Source: Pseudomonadota bacterium (lineage in GTDB: Bacteria; Myxococcota; Polyangia; Polyangiales; Polyangiaceae). Taken from it: a stretch of DNA of 8,522 nucleotides. Positions 1 to 6,356 of this stretch are shown here, in pieces (position 1 is the stretch's first letter; every line of letters begins with the position of its first letter). The position numbers and the translations under genes were made by a program. Location: positions 1-8,522 of the forward strand of contig JAEZYO010000001.1 in the NCBI GenBank assembly GCA_023419055.1, in the 5' to 3' direction. The notes under the pieces were generated by a model. That model worked only from the letters and a program-made list of their open reading frames with translations. It was not told the origin of the DNA and searched no databases.

Positions 1-555
1 CGCAAGGGGCGCTTCGTCTTCGCTTGCGAAGAGGCGCTCGGTTACTCGGTGTCGCCGGCGGTGCGCGACAAGGACGGCATCAGCAGCGCCGTCTTGCTCG
101 CCCGGATCGCCGCGCGCTCGAGGAGCGAGAACAAGACGCTGCTCGATCGTCTGGCCGAGCTTTACCGCGAGCACGGGCTCTGGGTGAGCGTGCAGCACAG
201 CGTGGTTCGGCCGGGCGCTCGCGGCATCGCCGAAATCGAAGCCGCGATGCAGCGCCTCGCCGCTGCGCCGCCGAGCTCCCTCGCGGAGCGGCGCGTGAGC
301 CGCGTGCGGAATTTTCGTGAGCCCGGCGACAGGCCGCGCTGGCTCGGCGTGGCCGACTTGATCGAGCTCGAGCTCGAGGGGGGCGGCCGAGTCCTCGCGC
401 GACCGAGCGGCACCGAGCCCAAGCTGAAGATCTACGTCGACTTGGAAGCGCCGCTCGGCGCGACCGATTCAGTCACCCAAGTGGAAGAAGAGTGGCGCGA
501 GCGCGCGCTCGAGCTCGCGAGAGCCCTCGAGCAAGCGCTCGGCTTTACGCCGTGA
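1..555 (+). CDS. Phosphoglucomutase/phosphomannomutase family protein, C-terminal part
   Basis: Partial gene: the reading frame is open from base 1 and ends at TGA 553-555, giving 184 C-terminal residues. The family (alpha-D-phosphohexomutases) interconverts sugar 1-phosphates and 6-phosphates in the cytosol through a phosphoserine, feeding glycogen, cell-wall and polysaccharide synthesis. The visible part carries the sugar-binding loop (EEALGY, near residue 10), the adjacent VRDKDGIS stretch typical of the large PGM/PMM subgroup, and the C-terminal phosphate-binding loop RPSGTEPKLKIYV. The active-site serine and metal-binding domain lie outside the window. The EEALGY plus VRDKDGIS combination resembles the roughly 550-residue bacterial enzymes more than GlmM or AlgC, but substrate preference cannot be read from this fragment. 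The next gene on the same strand starts 18 bases downstream, so the two may be co-transcribed. Confidence 0.93.
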   Translation, partial: RKGRFVFACEEALGYSVSPAVRDKDGISSAVLLARIAARSRSENKTLLDRLAELYREHGLWVSVQHSVVRPGARGIAEIEAAMQRLAAAPPSSLAERRVSRVRNFREPGDRPRWLGVADLIELELEGGGRVLARPSGTEPKLKIYVDLEAPLGATDSVTQVEEEWRERALELARALEQALGFTP

Positions 556-561
556 CGGCAC

Positions 562-567
562 AAGGAG
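562..567 (+). promoter_or_regulatory. Ribosome binding site of the outer-membrane protein gene
   Basis: AAGGAG lies six bases before the ATG at 574, a strong Shine-Dalgarno match. It fixes the start of the 223-residue secreted protein. Confidence 0.8.
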
Positions 568-573
568 AAAGTC

Positions 574-1245
574 ATGCGACCGACCAAGAAATCCCTGAGC
601 TTCGCCCTCGTCATCGCGACCCTGAGCATCGCACCCTCGGCTCTGGCTCAGGAGTTCGGCAAGCAGGGTGACGCGGTCTTCGCCGGCGAGCGCCTGTTCG
701 GCTTCAGCAGCACGAGCGCGACGCTCGAAAATCCTGGCCCGGGTGACGACGTCGAGTACGACGGCACGTCCTTCAGCATCGGCTGGCGCGGCTCCTGGGG
801 GGCTTCTAGCCCTTACGATGTGCCCCGCTTCGCCTTCGATTACCTGGTGATCGATGGTTTGAGCATCGGCGGTTCGCTCGGCTTTGCGAGCATCAGCGAG
901 GACGTGGACGGCGGGTTCATCGGCGCGAACGGTGACGGCTCCTCCGTGATCTTCGCGCCCCGCGTCGGGTACGTGTACATGTTCAACGACGTGATCGGGA
1001 TCTGGCCGCGCGGCGGCTTCACCTATCACTCGCAGAACGTCGACGACTCCTACGACGCGAACGGCTTCGGCCTCAACTTGGAAGTCATGTTCCCGATCAC
1101 GCCGACCGAGCACTTCGGCTTCCTCGTGGGCCCGACGCTCGACCTCGATTTCACCGGCAGCCTCGATCCCGACGGGCCCGCGGACGACGTGGACCTGACG
1201 TACACGACCATCGGGATCCAGGCCGGCGTGTTCGGCTGGTTGTAG
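574..1245 (+). CDS. Secreted outer-membrane beta-barrel-like protein, function unknown
   Basis: The 223-residue product begins with a clear Sec signal peptide: basic n-region (RPTKK), hydrophobic core, and an SALA-Q cleavage site after about residue 25. The mature part is rich in Gly, Asp and aromatic residues, with alternating polar and hydrophobic stretches (for example GLSIGGSLGFASI, HFGFLVGPTLDLDF, TTIGIQAGVFGWL) typical of small outer-membrane beta-barrels. Its acidic Asp/Gly loops (EDVDGGF, DPDGPADDVD) would be surface turns. It ends in Trp-Leu rather than the usual terminal Phe, so recognition by the BAM complex is plausible but not certain. The start is supported by AAGGAG six bases upstream. 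It lies 18 bases after a sugar-phosphate mutase gene and converges with an M16 peptidase gene; the gap between the two stops is 44 bases. No specific family was recognised. Confidence 0.85.
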   Translation: MRPTKKSLSFALVIATLSIAPSALAQEFGKQGDAVFAGERLFGFSSTSATLENPGPGDDVEYDGTSFSIGWRGSWGASSPYDVPRFAFDYLVIDGLSIGGSLGFASISEDVDGGFIGANGDGSSVIFAPRVGYVYMFNDVIGIWPRGGFTYHSQNVDDSYDANGFGLNLEVMFPITPTEHFGFLVGPTLDLDFTGSLDPDGPADDVDLTYTTIGIQAGVFGWL

Positions 1246-1250
1246 GCGAG

Positions 1251-1320
1251 TGCGTCAGTCTCGATCGTAGGGCACCACTTCGTGGTGCGTCAGTCTCGAT
1301 CGTAGGGCACCACTTCGTGG
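1251..1320. repeat. Two tandem copies of a 35-bp repeat across a gene end
   Basis: Bases 1251-1285 and 1286-1320 are identical 35-bp units in head-to-tail order; one matching base to the left and three to the right extend the identity slightly. The right-hand copy contains the last codons and TGA stop of the minus-strand M16 gene (stop at 1290-1292). The left-hand copy lies beyond that stop and fills most of the convergent gap. Because 35 is not a multiple of three, the extra copy can encode the same terminal peptide (HHEVVPYDRD, then TGA at 1255-1257) only in a shifted frame. Confidence 0.95.
1272..1288. terminator. Hairpin between convergent genes, possible bidirectional terminator
   Basis: GCACCAC at 1272-1278 pairs with GTGGTGC at 1282-1288 around a 3-base TTC loop, giving a perfect 7-bp stem. 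It sits just after the beta-barrel gene's stop (1245) and just after the M16 stop as read on the minus strand. There is no T-tract on either side, so intrinsic termination is doubtful. The position suggests a transcript-end structure. Confidence 0.35.
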
Positions 1321-2594
1321 TGCCCTAGGTTCGGGATGGCGCCCCGCACCGCGTCGCCGATCTGGGACTCGGTGCCGACGACGGCGAGCCACAGGTTGTC
1401 GCTGGAAATGCGGGCCGTGATGGCTTCGTTCGCCGCCTCGAGCGTGACGCCCTTGATCGAGTCGAGGTAGCGCTCGTAGTAGCCGGGCGGCAGATCGTAG
1501 AGCGCGGCGTCGAGCGCGAGGCCCGCGCGCTTGCTCGCCGTGTCGATGGCGAAGGCGTGCGAACGCGTGAGGTAGCGCTTGGACCAGGCGAGCTCGGTCT
1601 TGGTGATGCCCTTCTCGCGAAAGGCCTCGAGCAAGCCGAGCTCGAGCTTGATGCACTCGGCCGCGTCCGACGCCTTCGGGAACGTCCACATGCTGAAGGC
1701 TTGGCGGCGTCGATCGTAGGGGAGGCTCGAGTAGGCGCCGTAGGACCAGCCGCGCTTGGAGCGCACCTCGTTCATGAGCCGGGCGGTGAAGGTCCCGCCG
1801 AACGCGGTGTTCGCGACCGAGAGCGCGAAGTGGTCGGGATCGCTCGGGTGCGAGCCGAGCCCGCCGATCAAGATTTGGGTCTGGGTGCGCTCGGGCTTGT
1901 CGACCAACACCAGTCGGCGACCCTGGGGCCCCGCGGGGTCGACGGTCTCGTCCGCGAGCGCCGGTCCTTCGGTCAGGGCAGCGAGCAGCCGCTGGGCGAT
2001 CTCCGCCGCCCGCTCCTGGCTGATGTGGCCCGACGCCGAGACCACGGCGTTGCCCGGTACGATCAGACGGCGGTACTGAGCCCGCACGGTGTCGAGCGTG
2101 ATGTTCTTCAGCGAAGGCACGGTCCCGGAGATCGCGCGCCCGTAGGGGTGACCTTCGAACATGCGGCGCCGGAACCAGCGACGGGCGAGGGTGCGATCGT
2201 CGTCGAGCGACTCGACGAGCTCGGCTTCGGTCTCGCGCTTCAAGCGCCCGAACTCTTCTTCGCCGAGCGCGGGGCGCGCGAGCACGTCCGTCAGGAGGTC
2301 GACGAAACGATCCAGGGAGCGCGCGATCACGGTGCCGTGAAACACCACGTTGCTGCCCGACACGTCGGCGCTGATCGAGCCCCCGAGCGAGTCGATCTCG
2401 GTGTCGATCGCTTCGGCGCTACGGCCGCCGCCGCTGCGGCGCATCAGCCGCGCCATCAAGCGCGTCGTCCCCTCCGCGCCTTGGGGATCGGCGAGCGCGC
2501 CCATCCGGAAAGCGATGCTGAAAGAGATCAGGGGCAGATCGAAGCTCGGCTCGACGATCAAACGGGGGACCTCGACGGCGACGGGGGCATTCAT
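1290..2594 (-). CDS. M16 family peptidase-like protein, non-catalytic partner subunit
   Basis: The 434-residue protein has the two-domain M16 (pitrilysin/mitochondrial processing peptidase) fold. The zinc motif HxxEH is degenerate: at the expected place, after the EGTT segment, the sequence reads RLMAR (residues 45-49), so both His ligands and the catalytic Glu are gone. The second-domain substrate-binding segment is intact (LMNEVRSKRGWSYGAYS, about residues 273-289, with the Arg/Tyr pair typical of this subunit type). Known M16B heterodimers pair one zinc subunit with one such partner, and here the zinc subunit is directly upstream with a 4-base ATGA overlap. The ATG at 2594 is supported by a perfect AAGGAGG seven bases upstream. 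No signal peptide is visible, so it is probably cytosolic. The C-terminus HHEVVPYDRD is encoded by DNA that is tandemly duplicated just past the stop. Its target is unknown. Confidence 0.92.
   Translation of the reverse strand: MNAPVAVEVPRLIVEPSFDLPLISFSIAFRMGALADPQGAEGTTRLMARLMRRSGGGRSAEAIDTEIDSLGGSISADVSGSNVVFHGTVIARSLDRFVDLLTDVLARPALGEEEFGRLKRETEAELVESLDDDRTLARRWFRRRMFEGHPYGRAISGTVPSLKNITLDTVRAQYRRLIVPGNAVVSASGHISQERAAEIAQRLLAALTEGPALADETVDPAGPQGRRLVLVDKPERTQTQILIGGLGSHPSDPDHFALSVANTAFGGTFTARLMNEVRSKRGWSYGAYSSLPYDRRRQAFSMWTFPKASDAAECIKLELGLLEAFREKGITKTELAWSKRYLTRSHAFAIDTASKRAGLALDAALYDLPPGYYERYLDSIKGVTLEAANEAITARISSDNLWLAVVGTESQIGDAVRGAIPNLGHHEVVPYDRD
1303..1327. repeat. Perfect 11-bp palindrome with 3-base loop in the M16 3' end
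   Basis: TAGGGCACCAC (1303-1313) and its exact complement (1317-1327) flank TTC. On the minus strand this encodes the LGHHEVVP part of the M16 partner's C-terminus, so the last codons of the mRNA can fold into a strong stem-loop ending about 11 bases before the stop. The left tandem copy preserves only 7 bp of this stem. Confidence 0.85.
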
Positions 2595-3994
2595 TCGGCG
2601 GCCTCCTTGCTGGCGGCCAGCTCGGCACGGACCAAAATCACGCTGCGCTGATCGCGCGACAGGTAGCGCCGCGCGGCGCGCAGGAGATCACTCTGGGTGA
2701 GGCGCTCGGTGGCGGTCAGGCGCTCGAACGCGGTCGACGGGCGGCCCAGGACCGTCTCGTAGAAGCCGACGGTGTTCGCCTTCCCGTCAGCGGTCTCCAG
2801 GCTGCTCAAGAGGCCGAGCTCGAAGCGCGCCACGGCACGATCGATCTCTTCCTGCGGCACCGGCTCGCGCTGCACGCGCTCGAGCTCCTCGTCGATGGCG
2901 GTGAGCAGCTGCTCGGCGGTCTTTCCTTCACGAGCGGAGGCGTAGATCTCGAGCAGCCCCGGGTCACGGAACGGCCCGACGTAGGCGCGGAGATCGGAGG
3001 CGATCTCGAGCTCGCGGACGAGCTTCTTGTGCAGGCGGCTGGCGCGGCCGCCGAACAGCACCTCCACGAGGAGCGACAGGGCGACGAACTCGTGATCGCC
3101 GATGGCCGGCGCGTGATAGCCGATCGTAAGCTTTTCGGTCGGCGTCGGCTTCTTCAGCTCGACGCGCCGCTCGCCGCTCTGAGCGGGCTCGGGGCGGTAG
3201 TCCTCCACCGGGAGCGTGCTCGGAGAAAGCTCGCCGTACGCTCGCGAAATCTTCTCGAGCATCACGAGCTCCTTGAAGTCGCCGACCACGACCACGCTCG
3301 CGTTGTTGGGGGAGTAGAACGTCTTGTAGAAGGATTCGCAGTCGTCGGTCGTGAACCCTTCGATGTCCTTCATCCAGCCGATCGTCGGCCACTTGTAGGC
3401 GTGCTCCGTGAACGCGGTCGCCCACAGCACTTCGCTCACCGAACCTTCGACGTCGTCGTCGACGCGGTAGCGGCGCTCGTTCGCGACGACCTCTTTCTCG
3501 CTCGTGACCTGAGGCTCGCGGAGGACGAGCTTCGACATGCGCTCCGACTCGAGCTGCACGACGAGGCCGATCTGCTCCTTCGGCACCGCGATGTTGTATT
3601 GCGTCCAGTCGAGCCAGGTGGAGGCGTTGCTCTCGGCGCCCGCTTCTTCGAGCTTGCGGTCGAACTCGCCGGGCGCGCGCCCTTCGACCTCGTTGAACAT
3701 CAGGTGCTCGAACAAGTGAGCGAGCCCGGTCTTGCCCTCGTGCTCGTGGCGCGAGCCGACGCGGAACCAGGTGTGGTACGCGATGACGGGCGCCGAGTGG
3801 TCCTCGCAAAGGAGGATGTCGAGACCGTTCTCCAGCCGAAAGCGCTCGAGCTTCAGCCGCTCCCCGAACGCGATGGTCTCGACGTGCCTGACCTTGCCGT
3901 AGCGCGGGGCGCCCTGATTGAGTTTCTCGAGACCTTTTTCTCTGGCCGAGGCCCGGGGTGAGGGGCGCTGGCTGCTGGCGGAGGCACTTCCCAT
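2591..3994 (-). CDS. M16 family zinc metallopeptidase, catalytic subunit
   Basis: The 467-residue protein carries the inverted zinc motif HLFEH (His93, Glu96, His97) in the context GLAHLFEHLMF. The third ligand Glu173 (EVVANERR) has 75 residues between it and His97, exactly the family spacing. The family hydrolyses peptides and small proteins within a closed two-domain chamber. The second domain (about residues 270-460) has the SRLHKKLVREL segment but lacks the canonical Arg/Tyr GxSYG segment, which the downstream partner supplies. Residues 1-35 are a Ser/Arg-rich extension before the usual start of the family domain, not a signal peptide. The ATG at 3994 lies 10 bases after the lepA stop and has only a weak GTAGG-type ribosome site; no later ATG precedes the domain. 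It overlaps the partner gene by four bases. It is probably cytosolic and expressed with lepA. Confidence 0.94.
   Translation of the reverse strand: MGSASASSQRPSPRASAREKGLEKLNQGAPRYGKVRHVETIAFGERLKLERFRLENGLDILLCEDHSAPVIAYHTWFRVGSRHEHEGKTGLAHLFEHLMFNEVEGRAPGEFDRKLEEAGAESNASTWLDWTQYNIAVPKEQIGLVVQLESERMSKLVLREPQVTSEKEVVANERRYRVDDDVEGSVSEVLWATAFTEHAYKWPTIGWMKDIEGFTTDDCESFYKTFYSPNNASVVVVGDFKELVMLEKISRAYGELSPSTLPVEDYRPEPAQSGERRVELKKPTPTEKLTIGYHAPAIGDHEFVALSLLVEVLFGGRASRLHKKLVRELEIASDLRAYVGPFRDPGLLEIYASAREGKTAEQLLTAIDEELERVQREPVPQEEIDRAVARFELGLLSSLETADGKANTVGFYETVLGRPSTAFERLTATERLTQSDLLRAARRYLSRDQRSVILVRAELAASKEAAE
2602..2608 (-). promoter_or_regulatory. Strong ribosome binding site for the second M16 gene
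   Basis: AAGGAGG on the minus strand, seven bases before the ATG at 2594 and inside the end of the upstream M16 gene. It selects this ATG over another ATG four bases downstream in a different frame. It also suggests efficient translation of the partner, consistent with a matched subunit ratio. Confidence 0.8.
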
Positions 3995-4004
3995 GCCTAC
4001 CTAC

Positions 4005-5810
4005 CTAAGATTCCAGCTTGAGGATGGCAAGGAAAGCCTCTTGCGGGACCTCCACGTTGCCGACCGCCTTCATGCGCTTCTTGCCCTCTTTTTGCTTCTC
4101 GAGGAGCTTTCTCTTACGGCTGATATCGCCGCCGTAGCACTTTGCCGTCACGTCCTTGCGCATGGCCCGCACGGTCTCACGGCTGATGACCTTCGAACCG
4201 ATGGCCGCCTGGATCGCCACCTCGTACTGCTGCTGCGGAACGAGCTCCTTGAGCTTCGACGCCAGGGCCCGGCCGCGCTCGTAGGCGCGCGTGCGGTGCA
4301 CGATGACGCTGAGCGCGTCGAGCGGGTCGCCGTTCAGCAGCATGTCGAGCTTCACCAGGTCGTCGGTGCGGTAACCGACCTGCTCGTAGTCCATGCTCGC
4401 GTAGCCCCGCGAAACGCTCTTCAGCCGATCGTGGAAGTCGAGGACGACCTCGGCGAGCGGGAGCTCGTAAGTGACGACTACGTGGTCGGACGTCGAGTAA
4501 TTGATGCCGAGCTGCTTGCCGCGACGATCCTCACAGAGCGCGACCACCGCGCCCACGTACTCCGCGGGCACGTGGACGGTGAGCTTCATGATAGGCTCCT
4601 CGATGGATTCGAGCTCGCCGACCGACGGCATCTTCGACGGGTTGTCGACCCGCACGGCTTCGCCGGTCTTGACGTGCGCGATGTAGACCACGCTCGGTGC
4701 GGTCGTGATGAGGTCGAGGTTGTACTCGCGCTCCAGGCGCTCCTGGATGATTTCCATGTGGAGCAGGCCGAGAAAGCCGCAACGAAAGCCGAAACCGAGC
4801 GCGTCCGACGTGTCCGGCTCGAACTGGAACGATGAATCGTTCAGGTGGAGCTTCGAGAGCGCGTCGCGCAGTCCCTCGTAGTCCGCGGAGTCCGTCGGGT
4901 AGATGCCGGCGAACACCATCGGCTTCACCTCACGGAAGCCCGGCAGCGGGTTCGTCGAGCCCTTCACCGCGGTGGTGACGGTGTCACCGATCTTCGTGTC
5001 CTCGGTGGTCTTGATGTTGGCGGCGACGAAGCCGACCTCGCCCGGGCCGAGCTCCTCGAGCGCCGTGGCGTGCGGGCTGAAGCAACCGATCTCGGTCACG
5101 TCGTAGGTGCGGCCCGTCGCCATGAACTTGATGCGGTCGCCCTTCTTGAGGACGCCGTCCATCACGCGCAGCATGATCACGGCGCCTCGGTAGCTGTCGT
5201 ACCAGCTGTCGAAGAGCAGCGCGCGAAGCGGCGCGTTGGCGTCGCCGACCGGCGCGGGGATGCGCTGGACGACGGCCTCGAGCACTTCCTTCACACCCGC
5301 GCCCGTCTTGCCGCTCGCGAACATCGCCCCGCTGCAATCGAGTCCGATGACCTTTTCGATCTGCTCGGCGGCGCGGTCCACGTCCGCGGACGGGAGGTCC
5401 GTCTTGTTCAGGACCGGCAGGATTTCGAGGTTATTTTCCAGGGCCAAATAGGCGTTGGCCACGGTTTGCGCCTGCACTCCCTGCGTGGCGTCGACGACGA
5501 GCAGGGCGCCCTCGCAAGCGCGCAGGCTGCTCGATACCTCGTAGTTGAAGTCGACGTGTCCAGGCGTGTCGATGAGCTGCAGCTGGTATTCGACGCCGTC
5601 TTGCGCCTTGAAGCGCAGGCGCACCGACTGTGCCTTGATCGTGATGCCGCGCTCTCGCTCGAGCTCCAGCTTGTCGAGGAACTGGTTGACCTTCTCGCGC
5701 TCGGTGATCGCGCCTGTCACGTCGAGGATGCGATCGGCGAGGGTGCTCTTGCCGTGATCGACGTGGGCGATGATGGAGAAGTTTCGGATTCTGCTCGGCA
5801 GAGTGGGCAT
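4005..5810 (-). CDS. lepA: Elongation factor 4 (LepA), ribosome-associated GTPase
   Basis: At 601 residues it has the usual full length. Its GTPase motifs are in order: G1 AHVDHGKS (15-22), G2 RGITIK (54-59), G3 DTPGH (81-85, with His85 as the catalytic His equivalent), G4 NKTD (135-138) and G5 SGKTG (166-170). The LepA-specific C-terminal region is intact ([11 protein letters not shown] followed by [16 protein letters not shown] near the end). LepA binds ribosomes, resembles EF-G without domain IV, and has been linked to back-translocation, stalled ribosomes and initiation or 30S assembly. The ATG at 5810 gives the conserved opening ([16 protein letters not shown]). There is no good Shine-Dalgarno at normal spacing: a T-tract and terminator-like stem occupy that place. 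Downstream are two M16 peptidase genes, the first 10 bases away. The common lepB neighbour is absent from the window. Confidence 0.98.
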   Translation of the reverse strand: MPTLPSRIRNFSIIAHVDHGKSTLADRILDVTGAITEREKVNQFLDKLELERERGITIKAQSVRLRFKAQDGVEYQLQLIDTPGHVDFNYEVSSSLRACEGALLVVDATQGVQAQTVANAYLALENNLEILPVLNKTDLPSADVDRAAEQIEKVIGLDCSGAMFASGKTGAGVKEVLEAVVQRIPAPVGDANAPLRALLFDSWYDSYRGAVIMLRVMDGVLKKGDRIKFMATGRTYDVTEIGCFSPHATALEELGPGEVGFVAANIKTTEDTKIGDTVTTAVKGSTNPLPGFREVKPMVFAGIYPTDSADYEGLRDALSKLHLNDSSFQFEPDTSDALGFGFRCGFLGLLHMEIIQERLEREYNLDLITTAPSVVYIAHVKTGEAVRVDNPSKMPSVGELESIEEPIMKLTVHVPAEYVGAVVALCEDRRGKQLGINYSTSDHVVVTYELPLAEVVLDFHDRLKSVSRGYASMDYEQVGYRTDDLVKLDMLLNGDPLDALSVIVHRTRAYERGRALASKLKELVPQQQYEVAIQAAIGSKVISRETVRAMRKDVTAKCYGGDISRKRKLLEKQKEGKKRMKAVGNVEVPQEAFLAILKLES

Positions 5811-5817
5811 GGAGTCG

Positions 5818-5850
5818 AAAAATCCCGCTCGGTCCGCCTCGCGGGAGGCG
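5818..5850 (-). terminator. Terminator-like structure with an alternative hairpin in the lepA leader
   Basis: Read on the minus strand, TCCCGC (5846-5841) pairs with GCGGGA (5828-5823) across a 12-base loop and is followed directly by TTTTT (5822-5818), the form of an intrinsic terminator. A competing upstream hairpin pairs CGCCTC (5850-5845) with GAGGCG (5840-5835) around a 4-base loop and uses the same bases, so only one can form. The T-tract ends seven bases before the lepA ATG. It could end the transcript of the small upstream gene or attenuate lepA. This is predicted by eye; no folding energies were computed. Confidence 0.45.
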
Positions 5851-5903
5851 CCGCTCTCTAGCGCGCACCACGCCTCTACACCAGCGCCGAGGTTCTGGAG
5901 GCG

Positions 5904-6110
5904 CTACTTCTTGCTCGCCGCCTTGACCGGAGCGGCGTCCGTCAGGCTCATCTGGCCCGGCAAAGCGTGCTCGTAGCGCTTGAGCACCAGGTCGATCCCC
6001 TCACGGATGTAAACCGCAACCGGCACCTTGGTACGGCTATGCAACAGGTGCAGCCGCTCATTCTGCTCGGGGGTGATGTACACCGTGGTGGAGATCTTCT
6101 TGCGGGACAT
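5904..6110 (-). CDS. Ribbon-helix-helix (CopG-like) DNA-binding protein
   Basis: The 68-residue protein matches the ribbon-helix-helix pattern: an N-terminal beta strand with basic and Thr residues (KKISTTVYIT, 4-13), helix A (PEQNERLHLLHSRT, 14-27), a short turn, and helix B (VAVYIREGIDLVLKRYE, 31-47). In this fold a dimer inserts its paired strands into the DNA major groove. The tail (51-68, ending VKAASKK) is flexible and basic. No toxin gene is adjacent, so an antitoxin role is not supported; a stand-alone transcriptional regulator, possibly autoregulating, is more likely. The ATG at 6110 has no Shine-Dalgarno (C-rich leader) but lies about 14 bases after the predicted transcription start of a near-consensus promoter. 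lepA follows 93 bases downstream, beyond a terminator-like structure. Confidence 0.85.
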   Translation of the reverse strand: MSRKKISTTVYITPEQNERLHLLHSRTKVPVAVYIREGIDLVLKRYEHALPGQMSLTDAAPVKAASKK

Positions 6111-6356
6111 GGGGGCGACTGCCAGCTGTTACATTAGATTCCCATACGTGCGTTGTCAAACGACGTCGGGCCGGTTTGGTGGAAGATTTGTGCGTGATTT
6201 CATGGTCTTGCACACGAAAGTGCGGCTCCCGGCGCCGGCGCGCACCCGAGACTTCGATAGAGGCTTCAATAAACGGGTCGGCTGTCCGGTAGCGGTCGCT
6301 TACTCGGCGGCCGTCTGGTGTTCTCGTTCTCTGCCTGCTACACGGGTTCGAGGGCG
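6111..6356. other. Divergent intergenic region
   Basis: This 246-bp gap separates the minus-strand ribbon-helix-helix gene from the plus-strand lipoprotein operon. Its left end holds the minus-strand promoter. On the plus strand I found only a weak candidate (TTGTCA at 6153-6158, with a poor -10 17 bases on), so the lipoprotein promoter is not identified. A GC-rich block at 6222-6246 contains nested palindromic CCGGCGCCGG. No RNA gene or additional convincing reading frame was seen. Confidence 0.6.
6131..6159 (-). promoter_or_regulatory. Sigma-70-type promoter for the ribbon-helix-helix gene (and possibly lepA)
   Basis: On the minus strand a perfect -35 TTGACA (6159-6154) is separated by 17 bases from -10 TAATGT (6136-6131). 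Transcription would begin near 6124, giving a leader of only about 14 bases before the ATG at 6110. The motif stands out in a locally AT-richer patch of a GC-rich genome. A short inverted pair, CGTT/AACG (6151-6154 and 6159-6162), overlaps the -35 and could be an operator, but its arms are only 4 bp. Confidence 0.72.

Noticed and set aside
362..377. 16-bp perfect palindrome of repeated GAGCTC in the mutase gene
   Set aside because: It encodes the alternating Leu-Glu run of a conserved region with preferred CTC and GAG codons, so codon bias explains it.
469..1113. Minus-strand frame of 214 codons over the beta-barrel protein gene
   Set aside because: The plus strand has a strong ribosome site and a textbook signal peptide; the antisense product has no domain and overlaps the mutase end.
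1251..1320. Possible CRISPR array
   Set aside because: Only two copies, directly adjacent with no spacer, and one lies within a gene's 3' end; this is a simple tandem duplication.
1557..2651. Long plus-strand open frame (364 codons) antisense to the M16 partner gene
   Set aside because: It is compositionally an antisense shadow: Arg/Ala/Gly/Glu-rich with no domain, while the opposite strand encodes a clear M16 protein. Long antisense frames are expected at this G+C content.
3029..5861. Three long plus-strand open frames (3029-3961, 3918-4835, 4845-5861) antisense to M16 and lepA
   Set aside because: The opposite strand carries conserved motifs of the M16 peptidase and LepA throughout. The plus-strand products show only the Val/Leu/Arg/Asp/His bias of reverse-complemented GC-rich codons, without recognisable motifs.
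5904..6110. Antitoxin of a toxin-antitoxin pair
   Set aside because: Ribbon-helix-helix proteins are common antitoxins, but no small toxin gene overlaps or adjoins it; the neighbours are lepA and the divergent lipoprotein operon.
6205..6215. TTGCA near the lipoprotein operon as a sigma-54 promoter element
   Set aside because: The GG required ten bases before the GC is missing, so the -24/-12 pattern is not met.
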